Assembly (NCBI GenBank): GCA_021186555.1 | Contig: JAJKFL010000042.1 | Location: forward strand, 9,339,781-9,403,780 | DNA from: Reticulitermes speratus | Taxonomy: Eukaryota > Arthropoda > Insecta > Blattodea > Rhinotermitidae | Direction of reading: 5' to 3' | DNA: 64,000 nucleotides | Shown: piece after piece, positions 21,621 to 32,799 of the stretch | How the letters are laid out: every line of letters starts with the position of its first letter | Numbering within the stretch: position 1 is the first letter of the stretch | Notes under the pieces: generated by a model | What the model saw: the letters and a program-made list of their open reading frames with translations, nothing else | What the model was told of the DNA's origin: nothing | Databases searched by the model: none | Made by a program: the position numbers and the translations under genes

Positions 21621-21870
21621 TACGAGGTGCTATCCAAAAGTTCCCGAAATGTATCAGAAAAAGAAAGCAGACACACTCAAAGTCCCAATCGCCACCGTCC
21701 CCTTCAAAGTAGTTCCCTTGGGAGCGTACACAACGATCCCAACGTTTCTGCCACGACCGGAAGCTGTCCTGGAAGTCCTTTTGTGTCAGCTTGTTCAGTT
21801 CAGTAGATCAGTTCCACAAAACAGTTCCTTCCTACCAACGCAGGCAGTGCTACCGCAAAGTGTCCTACAG
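21621..21870 (-). pseudogene. mariner transposase C-terminus with 3' terminal repeat
   Basis: Minus strand reads LTQKDFQDSFRSWQKRWDR then CVRSQGNYFEGDGGD, the usual mariner ending (W-x-K-R-W-x-R-C-v-x-x-x-G-x-Y-F-E-G-D). It is followed by the terminal repeat tacgaggtgctatccaaaa read inwards from TA at 21621. The catalytic D,D34D region and the other end are missing, so this is a 5'-truncated copy. Confidence 0.8.
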
Positions 21871-22129
21871 TAACTGTATCAGCCTCTGAAAAAAGACGCC
21901 CCATCCGATCGGATGACTCATTCGGTGAAAGTTGCAACTGTTAGTTCGTGTGTTATGTGACACCGTCTGAACTTTCTTGAATGAGAAATGTTAGAATGAT
22001 TACGAATAATTACTGAGGGAATGAATGGTCTGGTCATGCTCTAGTTTAAGCTAATGTCCAGGTGAAAAATATTCGGCGCACTAGATGTGATGTTTCAACG
22101 AAACGCAATGTTTGTGGCAATCCTGGGAT

Positions 22130-22353
22130 CAGTGGTGTAGCTAGGGAGGGGCGAGTGTTGTGGCCGCCCCGGGCGGTAAAATGGGCGAAGAAATGGATAC
22201 TTTAAATGAAGATAATAGTTTGAGTTTCTGCGCTCAATACGTTTTAAATTACAATTTAAATTAAATGACAAATAAAGGAAAATTCAATACATTATTGTGA
22301 TTTCTTAAATTCAAAACCCCGGGCGCCAAAAAAAAAAATTACCTACGCCATTG
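22130..22353. mobile_element. short hAT-like MITE
   Basis: Ends cagtggtgtagctaggg and the inverse of acctacgccattg, with mirrored subterminal 'cgccccgggcgg' and 'ccccgggcgcc'. Possible duplicated flanks cctgggat and catgggta agree only in part. Confidence 0.6.
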
Positions 22354-22892
22354 CATGGGTAACACAGCATACGAAACTATCTGTCCCGGTATCAAAATTC
22401 TCATACGCGTTTAGGTCCGCATTATTTAACAGAAACGAAATCCAAAAGAAGTAACTACAATTAACACAGACTCCAAGCCCAAACGAGCACGCCTCCATGA
22501 CGACGAATACCGACATCTAGCGAAAAGGCAGATCTGTCCGGTTCGTAGTTCACAGTGTCCATACATTAGGGAGGGTGGTGGTGGCTTTCGCCTAAGTTAA
22601 AACGTTTTTCGCCTTCCCTGACTACTTGGTCTCCTCCGAGGTATCAGACAGTTCTGCTACCACTGACAACATGGACAACTGAGGCACAAAATTCAGTAAT
22701 TCAAGCAGAATTTCCTCCGCCAAAATAGGATATAATCGTAGGAGATTCTCAGAGTGGTGAACATTTCGATTGTGCACAAATCCCGCGCACTCAGATACCA
22801 AATTTTTACGACGGTGTCCAATATTTTAGACACAATTACTGCAGTTCTTGACGAAACAATTTTCTCTAAACACGCCAAGAAGACAAACAGGG
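22354..22892. other. intron, nothing recognised
   Basis: Overlapping short frames on both strands at 22693-22960 have no protein signature. Confidence 0.4.
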
Positions 22893-23137
22893 ACAATGAA
22901 GGTAGGGCTCCAAACATTCTTAACCTTCGCACTAGTTGGACGGGACTGGTCAACTTCATGCCATTGCTGCTTTATCCCCTGGGAAAGAGCCCACGACACC
23001 CACTGAATAGGAAGCTTGGGGAGTGGGCAGAGCCTGTCTGAACGTCTTGGACAAAAACTAAATCTCTTGTTCGTGCCTACAATCGAACACCTAATCGCCC
23101 AGCCCGTAGCCTAGTCGATACGTCGACTACGCGATGA
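22893..23137 (-). mobile_element. SINE family C copy
   Basis: Complement of the C body and head: 'tgctttatcccctggga', 'acacccactgaatagga', 'caatcgaacacctaatcg', 'cccgtagcctagtcg'. The B box is mutated. Confidence 0.65.
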
Positions 23138-23404
23138 CATACGAGTAACAACTCCTGTGATTCCTGTTCTGGAGATTCACAGTTCGAATCCTGGGGGGGA
23201 CACCTACTATCCTGACGAAGGTTGATCTCAGTTCCTCAACGCAAATTTCTGGGCTATGCTGTCAACTAAGCCGCGACAACTTCCTTGTAAATTTTTTTTC
23301 TTACAAATCACTATTCACCAACAACCAATCATTCGACGCTGTGGTGTAAATCACTAACAACGTCATTAACCCAACAGTAAAAAATGACTTGAATTATATT
23401 TAAA

Positions 23405-23600
23405 GATTGTTCGTACCGTGCAGTAAACACATTCCGTCCCCCCTTACAAAAACTAGTCACTTAATGTATAGAGAAGTACCAGTATTTGCCGTTTGTTCTC
23501 CGAGATAAATACAAAACACATAAATACATTCTATGGAAAATACAGTATTCTTGAATGCTAAGCTTGATGTATAACTATACCGCTAGGTCTTAAAGGGTTA
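23405..23600 (-). repeat. single inverted monomer of the 114-bp repeat family
   Basis: gttcgtaccgtgcagtaaac…, 'acaaaacacataaatacat' and 'cttaaagggtta' match the arrays at 34.0 and 51.5 kb in reverse. Confidence 0.6.
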
Positions 23601-23607
23601 TTTAAAC

Positions 23608-24122
23608 CAGTGGTATTCAACCTGGGGTACGTGTACCCCGGGGGTATGCGAAGACATCTTATGGGTTACGTAAAATAAAAAAATATATATTTTTTCATGA
23701 TAAACACTGAATAATCAGAGCCAGATTTAGGGTTAGCCACAAAAGACCCGGACGTAAGGACATGCGATTTGGGAGCGCCATTTTTTCTCTCTCTCTCCTT
23801 TATGCGATTCTTATCTGGGCGGCTAGTTTCATTTTATTCCACATAGTGCATATAATTTTAGCTTTGCTAAAATATCTTTGTTCCTTTACTAATTTTTATA
23901 TGATAGGCAAAAATATATTTGTTATTTAATAGTTTGACTCTCCTTTTTCTAATTTAAAACTTATTAATTAATACATTATTTTGGATGTAATTTATTTAAC
24001 TTATTTTAGATGTAGATTATAGACTATGTATAACTTGAATTATGCACCAACAACTTTGGGGGTACAAAGTCGAAGAAAATTATATCTAGGGGTACGCGAA
24101 CAAAAAAGGTTCAATACCACTG
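23608..24122. mobile_element. hAT MITE with perfect 8-bp duplication
   Basis: Termini cagtggtattcaacctgg and the inverse of ggttcaataccactg; flanks atttaaac at 23600-23607 and 24123-24130 are identical. Subterminal 'ggggtacgtgtacccc' mirrors 'aggggtacgcgaac'. No transposase in 515 bp. The intact duplication suggests it is among the younger insertions here. Confidence 0.85.
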
Positions 24123-24319
24123 ATTTAAACCATACACAACCACACACAGCTGTGATAAAATGGCATAGACGTAACCTGTCCTGTGGCGATGTCCTGTGAT
24201 GCCTACGTGCGACAATCATAATGCGACGGAGCTGCAGAACGTACAAGTACAAGCTGTTTACTTCAGACAGGTCAAACAGCCTCCTACCTGAGGCTGAGAG
24301 AGCAAAAATCCTAGCCTTC

Positions 24320-24346
24320 GGTTTAAAAGGTTGGGAACCTCTATTC
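24320..24346. mobile_element. solitary hAT-like end
   Basis: aaaaggttgggaacctct reads as the inverse of a CAGNGGTTCCCAACC-type terminus, without a partner nearby. Confidence 0.3.
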
Positions 24347-24594
24347 TAGGGAGACAATGGGATCTAAACACAAAGGAACCCGAATGGAAGAGGTAAAATA
24401 AACAAGACTACATAATTCTTGCTGAAGTAACAGCTTTGACCTTCGTCAAGTAATATACGAGGCACTAAGGTACATTTATAGATGGCAGTATAGTGCCAGG
24501 AAAAAGATAACAAGGGACACTGTCCCTTAACATCTGTATGAGCTGGGACCACACAGGATCTGTCCCGGACTTTTGTACTAACTCCATGGGGCAA

Positions 24595-24830
24595 TATCCA
24601 TCTTCAGAAGCCAACAGTTGCGCAGCTGGTCACGGAAATTCACATTTCTATGGACTGTTAAGTTTCACTGCAGTGTTTACAACAGCTAGCAACAGGTCTC
24701 TATCCTGAGCCAGCTGAATGCACTCCACATCTATGTGTCTCCGATATGTGCCACATGCAACACTCATTTCATTCTCGTAGATTTCACCACCCTAAACATT
24801 TGATGAGGCGTAGAAATCATGAAGTTCTTT
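24595..24830 (-). mobile_element. LINE family E 3'-end fragment
   Basis: 'gccaacagttgcgcagctgg', 'tgtttacaacagctagcaac', 'ctatcctgagccagctgaat' in reverse order of the family 3' end. Confidence 0.6.
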
Positions 24831-25027
24831 TGTTACGGATTTTTCAGCCTGCTCTTACAACCTCCTTCTCAGGTCAAAACGTTTAGACCATAACCTTTTA
24901 AAGCACAGCGCAATTACAATACACATGTTCATATGTATCACCTGCTGTAACATTACACAACTCCGCATTTTCCACAGAGTGTGATCACTAAACTGTCACT
25001 TTGTATAAACTGACAGTATCCACATCC

Positions 25028-25085
25028 AAATCACTTCAACCCTGAGGAAGGACGCAGAATTTTCTTCCGAAACGTTACCAAATGT
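25028..25085 (+). ncRNA. hammerhead-like motif, weak
   Basis: CCCTGAGGAAGGA, stem GGA…TCC, then GAAACGTT. Outer arms AAATCA and TGATTT pair. Core order kept; stem I next to the core does not pair. Confidence 0.35.
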
Positions 25086-25324
25086 TGATTTGTTCTATCA
25101 TCTGGCACTTTACATCCACAGTTCTGGTTTGGTTTTCGAAATTCTGAACACACGTAATGCTACTGTCGGTACAATCAACCCTGCTTCAACGACTCTGTTA
25201 ATCAAAGCAATTACAAAACTGTACTTTTCTGGCTAAGCGTTTCTAACTTTTAAGTGTTTTAGCTAACGACGCCCTCAACTGCGAGCATTGTACAGCGTCG
25301 CTAATACATTAATAAAAGAGTATG

Positions 25325-25465
25325 GAGCAATGATGGAATGGCACCGCAGTGGAAAGCAGAAGTATACTTTGTTCGCCGCGAATCCCAAACGGACTGGGAT
25401 GAAATCGAACTCAGGTCTCTACTGGACAGGACGGCGACTAACCGCCTGAGCTACGGCAAGGTCCT
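25325..25465 (-). mobile_element. SINE family B, decayed partial copy
   Basis: 'gatgaaatcgaactcagg', 'gacggcgactaaccgcctg' and 'gctacggcaaggtc' are the head; the tail half is not recognisable. Confidence 0.6.
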
Positions 25466-25547
25466 TTATTAGGCCCACGATCGTCCAATCATTACACGAT
25501 ACTGAGTTCGGGTTAAAGATACTGTGGGAATAAATTATAAATAAAGA

Positions 25548-25800
25548 CGGGAAAGTGGAGGTACAATTCCACTCATTCTTAACTTCGGCACTAGCTGGAG
25601 GCGAGTGGTCAACTGCACGTTCCGGCTGCTTCACCCCCAAAGAGCCCCGCTACCCATTACATACGAGGCTGGATGGACCTCAGAGCTGGTCTGGACGTTG
25701 TGGCGAACAGGAAATTCGATCCCCCCCCCCCTTCCGGAAATCAAACATCGATTCCCTGGTCGTGCTACCACACGGTATCATGACCCCCCAGACCAGGACA
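25548..25800 (-). mobile_element. SINE family C copy
   Basis: 'gtggaggtacaattccac', 'aacttcggcactagctgg', 'gctgcttcacccccaaag', 'gacctcagagctggtctgg' in order. The tRNA-like head is poor. Confidence 0.7.
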
Positions 25801-26639
25801 TGAATGAAATCTCGACAACAAACTGTGAAGAAACGTTTTCTCAAAGTAAGGCACGAGAAATGAGGAAAACTAATTAGTGATTCGCTCTGGGATTCCTAAG
25901 AACAGGCGTGTCGTAGTCTTAGGCAGCGCGTGATTGACACACAAACTTCTGGTTACAGCACACCTGGCACACCTGTTGGGCTACTGAGTCTACGTCGTCG
26001 TGCGTCTTACATACACAGTGGCCTAGACATACGAGGTTTTCAGAGCGGCGAGTATCATTATTACTTTCTTCTGGGATGTGACACCGTGTCATTTGGCACA
26101 AGAGTGCCAACGCTTCGGAGCAACCTACTGCCTCCATCTTCACTGCAGAATGAACCACTTACATGCCTGCCCAATAGTCGTATTTCAGCATGCCTCCAGC
26201 TCTATTTTAACACTGTCGATGGGATATCAATCGCAAATTGTACACCGCCATAATCTAACATCATTAAATTACAGTTCAAACTCCCCTCCCTCACCATCCA
26301 TGTATTAACACAGCAGGTTAATTCAGCGGTTAAATTACTGGCATGTTTTTCGGGAGATACTCAGTATCTGAAAATCGGCGCGAAAAAGATTATTCTAAAT
26401 TTTCTCGTGATTTTTCTCAGTTCCAAAGCAAATGCCAGGAGTGCCCATAAATCTGCGTGGCGGAAATCATCAGTCACTGGTCCAGTGACTAAGACAGATC
26501 TTCCAGTTGGACAACTCAGTGGGTGCCTCCCCATCCTTTGATATGAACATAGAAACCGATACAGTTCCCGAAACGCTGTGTTCTTTTCATAATATTTGAC
26601 AATGAACAAAACCTGCGGAAAACAGACCACTCTGTGGAC
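25801..26639. other. intron, nothing recognised
   Basis: Overlapping frames of 79-132 codons on both strands lack hydrophobic or motif structure of real proteins. Confidence 0.4.
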
Positions 26640-26825
26640 ATATGCGCAGGTGCAAACAGTAAAGTGGGCCCTAAACGAATATGATAGGAGGGCATGAACT
26701 GGATTCATCTGGCTCAGGATTGGGGCAAGTGGACACAGTAATGAGCCTTCCAGTTCCATAAAATGAAGGCAATCTAAGGAATCAGCTTCTCAAGAAGAAC
26801 GCTGCTCCAAGGATTTAGATCAATG
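26640..26825 (+). mobile_element. LINE family E 3'-end fragment
   Basis: 'gggcatgaactggattcatc', 'ctggctcaggattgggg', 'cagttccataaaatgaagg' and 'cttctcaagaagaacgctgc' match the end of the family. Confidence 0.65.
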
Positions 26826-26829
26826 CTTT

Positions 26830-26960
26830 TCAACCCATGGTTAGAGTACCACTGGTGGCACGTGGAGGGTCTGGTGGTACACGAAGATATTTGGAAATAC
26901 ATTGTTTCATAACTGAATTTTTAAAAAACCTCGGGGCTCTTACTAACACAGAAGAGGCGT
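26830..26960. mobile_element. possible hAT end fragment
   Basis: caatgcttttcaacccatgg followed by 'taccactggtggcacgtgg' resembles a hAT terminus. No partner end found. Confidence 0.3.
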
Positions 26961-28849
26961 GAAAAATTTAGCCGATTTCCTGTTTTATTAATTATATTTT
27001 AATATTTTAACAGAACACTGGAGTGTTACACACTTAATATTACCCTGTATAAACTGCATGTTATTCACATTTTCAGAAGTCAGTGTTAAACGTAATGTTT
27101 TATTTGTGACAGTTGCAGGCCACTGCGACAAAAAAAAAAAAAGGCTGAAAAGCCCCGAGTTGGATGACAAAGTACAGTCACCCAGTAACCCTAAGTGCCA
27201 AGGAGCATGGTCAGGGCCCTTCAGAATTGACAAACAAAAGCATACTCACTGGTTGCAGGTCGTGATTCAGTAGGAAGACCCGAAAGGGTATCTTGGTGGT
27301 GTATTTTCATTCTGAAGATTCGTGTAAAAGCACTACAACCCTTTGCAACACGAGAGTCATCTAAATAACGTACACAAACTCAGTTCCTATCACACAGTAA
27401 ACACATCCCGTTTCCATTACAAAGATCAGACGGTTAATACTGTGTAGGTAAACAATCACTGTTTATTGTGAAAATGATATGAAAAACATCAGCGTAAGAC
27501 TGTGAGCGAAAAATAGTTTTCGGATATTAAAACGGGTGGCTCATACACTAATCACTGTCCTTCAAACCACAACACAAAAATACTTTTCACCGAATAAATC
27601 ATCACACTTTGTCGATATTTCCGCCAGAACTTAACGAACCGCCTAACTGCCAAAACAGCTTTCGCGTGGCAGAATGTCAAATCGTGCCACTTATCTCTTA
27701 GCGTCTGTTACGTCACTGTAAACTTGACTTAGATCATCATAAATTAAGACATCTCTCTAACGCAGCTTGCAACGTGTCAAACACGAAACGATGTTTTCTT
27801 TTAACTTCTCATATTGTGAACTGCGTCCTTCGATGTATGTCGACGTTTGATGCGAAATTAATTAAATTACATTCTTGAACACTGTAGTGAATTCGTTGAA
27901 CCACAAACCCGATCTTCTACATGAATACCCAGCAGATGCAATCCACTCGTTACTTGCTGTATCGTGTAATTTGCTGGATACAAGTTTCATATATATTGAT
28001 TTCTATTTGTGAATTTATAGGGCACGTTGCTTCAGCGAAACTCCGAATGCCTCATGTTGTTCAAATGGAAGTTCTCGCCTTCTGCAATACTTAATCACTG
28101 TAAATGTTCCAAAGTTAAGTTCATTTCAAGAATCTTGTGTCCGATTTCACCCAAAGATATATCAAAATACACGCTTCACAATTTTTTTTACAGAAAATAA
28201 AATTGAGCTAACGATGTTGAATCTCAACAAAGAAGTTTCCACAACACTACAAAATGTGCTACAGTCTTTTAGAGGACAAAATAACGTATCTCACATTGTC
28301 CGTGTACTCTTCGAGTTCAGGAAGAAAAACGGACAGTCTGTCAGAGCGCCGCTGTTCACGTTGACACGATACATGTCCATGCAAACTGAGGTAAAATTCG
28401 AAGAGGGAAGCCGACAGCTTCTTCGACAGTGGAGCACAAAAGCTACCTTTCTCTCTGTCCCCCCACCCAGCGCGAAGACCAGCACCAGGTAGACCTGACG
28501 CCAAAGGCTTTCTCTGCAGAGTCTTAAAACTGACAGTGTCTGGACCGCCCCAAATCTTTGAAACCAATCAGGGAGAGGAAATTCGTTATCTATACACACA
28601 GGAAGAAACGGCGAGTAATCGTAAAGGAGGCTATGAAAGATGAAAACAAGGTCAAGGATAATACAATGCATTTACACAACCGCGGCGGAAGGTGAGCTCC
28701 AGTTAGAATGTCAGAACAGAGGTACCGAGTTCGCATTACAGTGAAGATTTACCAATGCATTAACAGTAAATAAGATCACCCAGTATGTCTTCATCAACAT
28801 TTTGAAGGTCAAACGTCTTTTGTGGGTTATTTTGTGACGCTCTCACTGA
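26961..28849. other. intron; one inverted monomer of the 114-bp family at 27370-27490
   Basis: ctcagttcctatcacacag, 'ccgtttccattacaaagatc' and 'gtaaacaatcactgtttatt' place the monomer. Frames at 28214-28671 on both strands were inspected and show no family features. The remainder is unassigned. Confidence 0.4.
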
Positions 28850-29045
28850 ATACACAGATTATAGGAATAATGGGATGGAGACGATATGGAGGGAAGCGGT
28901 CGTGACCTGATCGAAGTAACATCCCAGCATCTGTATGGAGGGACTGAGGAATATCACAAAAATAAGTCATCAGGACAGCCGACGAGAGAAGGACCAAGCA
29001 TTACCGACATACCAACTATTTCTGCCGAAGCCCGCCACTAACGTC
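28850..29045 (+). mobile_element. SINE family F copy
   Basis: 'gaataatgggatggagac', 'aagcggtcgtgacctgatcg', 'ggactgaggaatatcac'. The B-box part is decayed. Confidence 0.6.
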
Positions 29046-29333
29046 AGTACAGTAGTGTCGTGTTGTAAATGGCAGATATGTTTCTGAACGTGCGCGCACC
29101 CGAAACTGAGTATAACCAAAATACTATCTTCCCCTAGACCCTCCTATTCCCCTCCTTTAAACAAGAAAATGTGTGCGTAAGTAGTTTAAAGCACTCTTAT
29201 TAATACAGTAACAGAGCACATAAAGTACCGCACAGTACAAAAAATATATGAACAGAATTTAGTATCACAATTTAAAACACCAACTGGATGCACCTTTATT
29301 CTAAAAATGTGTAGATCTTTAAAACATTTCAAT

Positions 29334-29384
29334 GAAACCCGACATATGTTTCGGCTCTGTACAGAGCCATCCTCAGGGGTTTTC
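29334..29384 (-). ncRNA. hammerhead-ribozyme-like motif, left arm, full core
   Basis: On the minus strand: AAACCC, CTGAGGA, stem GGCTCT/AGAGCC with loop GTAC, GAAA, AC-ATAT-GT, C, GGGTTT. Same as the right arm. Confidence 0.6.
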
Positions 29385-29610
29385 TTGTCACTAAAACTGC
29401 ATATAATTTATAATAAAAGCGTCATTTCATTGGTTCAATTTGTAAGCACAGTTTTTCACAAGTGAAAAACTGTGCTTATTTGTAAAATTATTGTAGCTTA
29501 TTTGCTAAATTTGTAAGCACAGTTTTTCAAAAAGTGAAAAAACTGTGCTTACAAATTGAACCAAGGAAATGACGCTTTTATTATAAATTATATGCAGTTT
29601 TTGTGACAAG

Positions 29611-29660
29611 AAAACCCCTGAGGATGGCTCTGTACAGAGCCGAAACATATGTCGGGTTTC
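29611..29660 (+). ncRNA. hammerhead-ribozyme-like motif, right arm, full core
   Basis: Stem I AAACCC (29612-29617) pairs fully with GGGTTT (29654-29659). CTGAGGA 29618-29624; unpaired T 29625; stem II GGCTCT 29626-29631 with AGAGCC 29636-29641, loop GTAC; GAAA 29642-29645; two-pair stem III with loop ATAT; candidate cleavage after C 29653 (GUC). Minimal stem III is the form reported for Penelope-like and other small retroelements. Confidence 0.62.
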
Positions 29661-29730
29661 ATTGAAATTTTTTAAAGATCTACACATTTTTAGAATAAAG
29701 GTGCATCCAGTTGGTGTTTTAAATTATGAT

Positions 29731-30159
29731 TGTCAAAGATGCACGGTGATTTTAGATTAAAGAATTTAGTAATAATAAAATGCTGCTTCCGGCTTTATCC
29801 GTCTTCTTATGAAAAGCATGGTTATAGGTAACTGTCTTTCTTAAACTGACAGTACATTTCGTGAATTGTGCATAAACCCTCTTCGACTGTCCGATTAATT
29901 TTCCCACATTATTTGATCTCTCATTTATTTTTCCGTCACCAACCGCGTTTACACGAATGTGCGTGCAAATATTTCGCGTAAAACGCGACTGGACTGTAAC
30001 CAGAAATTCAGGTCCTGCCTCACAGGAAATAACGAGTCTCCATTACAACGCCCAAACTGTTCGCAGTTTTTAGTGAAACGGCCAGGGTCTATTTTAGGAA
30101 TCAAACGAGACACGCGTGGATTCGTGATAGCTCATTCGTCCGGTTGCATGGAGCAGTGT
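29731..30159. other. intron, nothing recognised
   Basis: Short segment without named repeat. The frame 29959-30336 crosses into LINE debris. Confidence 0.4.
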
Positions 30160-30300
30160 CCTAGGTGTGAAGCTGATAGTTGTTTTCCCGAATTTTATAA
30201 AACGCGAACTTCATTACTGTCTTCAGATGAGCCTACCAGAGGTTGCTACCTTAAGCCACCTGAAACCAGCCCATACATTACACCCTACTTCACTCTTGCA
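30160..30300 (-). mobile_element. LINE family E 3'-end fragment, decayed
   Basis: 'gaattttataaaacgcgaac', 'cattactgtcttcagatgagc' retain the order of the family 3' end. Confidence 0.45.
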
Positions 30301-30454
30301 ACAAAGCTGTCCCGTATGAAGTGTACGTCACACTGATATACAGACTGCAACTACACACTGTGAGCTCTTCTGACAGCCACTGTCTTCTAGAGTGACCATA
30401 CAGTAACATCCAAACAGGTAGCGCCTTTTTTGTAAAGAACTATTTTTTTTCAGA

Positions 30455-30585
30455 CGGAAAACCTGAAGGGAGCAAACCACTTAGGAAATCCAGGGGTAGA
30501 TGGAACGATAAAGTCAATTGGCGGACTCCAGTGAACAGGATACTGAAAACGTGGGTTCCATAAAAGACAGGAAAGATCTTAAGTG
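30455..30585 (+). mobile_element. LINE family E tail fragment
   Basis: In frame GKPEGSKPLRKSRGRWNDK, an echo of GKPEGKRPLGRPRRRWEDN, then 'acgtgggttccataaaa'. Confidence 0.6.
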
Positions 30586-30704
30586 GCTCTTCTTCCATTC
30601 ATTTTTTCCAAGAGGTCTTTGTCCCTTGAATTCTGTTTCATATACATAAAGAATGTCCAGTAAAGTTCCCCAGGCCATAACAATTAAATCAGAAGTCATT
30701 ACAA

Positions 30705-30975
30705 TGTTAAATGTGTTCCATTTATTTCAATGACGTATCACTACTTGTCAACATAACCCCCGAACACATTGATTCATTTGTCCCATCTGGGCACAAGTTT
30801 AAACATTTCCATCACGCTAGACAAAGGTCTCTTGCTTCGGAGCCATTCACGAAGAGCCAGTTCCACTTCCTTATTATTGTGGAATCGGCGACGCCGAATT
30901 GTGACAAGTCGGTTTTCCAAACTCAGTTCCTCCACAGGTGCCGAGTCCACATCCGCCATTCAAGTGTTGGGCCAA
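30705..30975 (-). pseudogene. mariner-like transposase C-terminal fragment
   Basis: Minus strand reads SLENRLVTIRRRRFHNNKEV, ELALREWLRSKRPLSSVMEM, FKLVPRWDK, stop, INVFGGYVDK. The family usually has R-F-x-x-x-x-E-V…W-L…K-L-V-x-R-W-D-K-C-I-x-x-x-G-x-Y-V. A TGA stands where the conserved cysteine codon is expected (near 30772). The catalytic part is absent. Confidence 0.7.
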
Positions 30976-31333
30976 CCGGTTTCAAATTAGAATCCTCTGT
31001 ACTGCAGTGTACTGCATACTAACGAACGAAAGAAATGAGCTTCACACGCCTGTTGTGACAGATTAAACTGGACTGTGTGACTTGGATGACGCAATGTGCC
31101 GTCCGCGCGGCGATAAAACTGGCGGTGTGTGAGTCATGCAGCTGCCGTTAATCTTGCCGCGTAGTACGGATAATGCCTACAGGAACTTCAAACGTATTTA
31201 ATAATAAGCATGTGTCAGAGTTGAAGGTGGTACATCTACTGTAACATGCGGTAATTTATATTACATGAGGATATGTAAGACTGTTAAGCTTGCCGTGCCT
31301 CTGAGTTAGGTTTACAAATCAACTCCCTGTATG

Positions 31334-31334
<1 letters not shown>

Positions 31335-31363
<29 letters not shown>
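31335..31363. repeat. (TA)n microsatellite
   Basis: About 14 TA units. Confidence 0.95.
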
Positions 31364-31366
<3 letters not shown>

Positions 31367-31437
31367 AATTTTTGGTTACTTAACGAACCTGCCAGTACCT
31401 CAGCTTACCACAGTTCGGAATGTTAGGTTGGTAGCAG

Positions 31438-31630
31438 AATGATAAATGTGAAATGATTTGGAAGGCACCTGCAAAGGCCTGCTTATAGTGCTTGCCCAGC
31501 ATTAGGCTGGAGGGGCTGAGTAAAACCACGAAAATATCAAGACAGCCGTGTCCCTCCACAGATTTGAACCCAGAACATGCCTAATTCAAGCAGAAAGTTA
31601 CCGCTTCAGCCAACACGCTCAACTTTGTCA
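31438..31630 (+). mobile_element. SINE family F copy
   Basis: 'gtgaaatgatttggaagg', 'ccacagatttgaacccaga' (B-box-like, 31556-31574), 'cttcagccaacacgctcaac'. Confidence 0.65.
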
Positions 31631-32029
31631 CATGCCAGTCAGTCCATCGTTATGAAGTTGCACATAAAGGAACAGAGATCCGAAGAGCAGTCGATTTCTT
31701 TCTCGTGTGTACACACAGCTGGTACAGTAAATAGCGAGTGTCGCCTCAGACTACAGATAAACTGCATTACTTAACAGTACTTCCTGATGTACGAGTGCAA
31801 TAGAAAGTTCAAACATATCTATAATCATACGAAAATTAAAACATCATGTTTGTGCAAAACAAAGGGATTAACTGTATTTTCACAGACGTAACAGCGGAGT
31901 GAATAGCAGATGGTAGGTGGTCAATAATTCACAAGGACGCTTCACGTTCCATGATTCTTACGTGAACTTTGAAGCAACGTTAACCGCTTGAAGACTAAAT
32001 TAATCTTCATTTTATTTAAAGATTACTTT

Positions 32030-32215
32030 CGTACGTCACAGAAAACATGAATGCTTCCATTACAAAGACCAATCAGTTACTGTTCTATAGGGAAATAATC
32101 GCTGTTTATTGTGAGGATCATACGGAACATACATAAAATACTGTGCGTGGGTAAAATGCAGAGTTCAGTGTGTTAAACCTGGCGGTACACGTATAGTCCA
32201 TGAGACTAGAAACGA
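32030..32215 (-). repeat. inverted monomer of the 114-bp family
   Basis: 'gcttccattacaaagaccaa', 'ggaaataatcgctgtttatt' and 'gtgtgttaaacctggcggta' match the element at 41090-41285, both reversed relative to the arrays. Confidence 0.6.
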
Positions 32216-32461
32216 TTAAGGACTGCAAGTTTCTATCGAGTTGTGGTTTAAAGAAAACTAATTTTCTGTCAGCTACTTTCAGTTGAGAATGAATCACTCG
32301 ACGGTCAAAGGAATTTCAATTCAGGTTCGATTTAATGGGGGTACAAAACAAAAAACTGTGGAAAACAGAATTTTGCTCTATGATCCATGATTACTTTAAA
32401 GTCTAGTGGTAATACTAAAAGTAACCTTTATCACATTTCAGTACTTTTATTTTTATAACGG

Positions 32462-32508
32462 TTTAGCCTGATGATGACTTTAGTAAAGAGCCGAAACATG
32501 TAGCTAGG
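32462..32508 (+). ncRNA. hammerhead-like motif with strong stem I
   Basis: TTTAGC (32462-32467) pairs with GCTAGG (32503-32508), two G-U. CTGATGA 32468-32474; GAAA 32493-32496; GTA 32500-32502. Stem II is damaged. The sequence of stem I differs from other copies yet still pairs. Confidence 0.5.
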
Positions 32509-32510
32509 TT

Positions 32511-32585
32511 TTTTTTTTACAATGGCGAAACAACCCTTAGTGGGCCAGGGCCTCCTCATTATCGAGGCTTCACGATCACACATAT
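32511..32585 (-). mobile_element. 5'-truncated SINE family A inserted at the ribozyme-like motif
   Basis: Poly-T followed by 'gtgggccagggcctcctc' and 'atcgaggcttcacgatcac'. Flanks tagctaggt (32501-32509) and tagctagtt (32586-32594) form the target duplication. Confidence 0.7.
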
Positions 32586-32799
32586 AGCTAGTTACTGTAA
32601 ACAAAAATTTATTTTTTTCACCAATAAAGCTTTGTTGACTATGTAAAAGAGTACATTTGGTTTAAAATTAGAAAACACAAAGGGATGCCACACACCAACA
32701 TTAAAACTCATTATACTAATTAAAACTTACGATTAGAAGCCTTTCTTTGAACTTTAATTGGTTTGTGGTCCTCTTTAACGAGTAGCTCAACACTGTACA

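Larger units (their letters stand above)
29264..29730. mobile_element. large fold-back element with two hammerhead-like motifs
   Basis: 467 bp, arms of about 200 bp that are almost perfect reverse complements (atcac/aatttaaaacaccaact at the left, gttggtgttttaaattatgat at the right), around a short AT-rich loop near 29480-29510. Each arm carries one full ribozyme-like core. The high arm identity suggests recent formation or gene conversion. Confidence 0.85.

Noticed and set aside
26361-26759. 132-codon minus-strand frame
   Set aside because: Runs through a LINE tail on the opposite strand and unannotated intron; no protein features.
28214-28671. Overlapping frames of 92-126 codons on both strands
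   Set aside because: No recognisable domain, poor codon character, no splice or repeat context supporting a gene.
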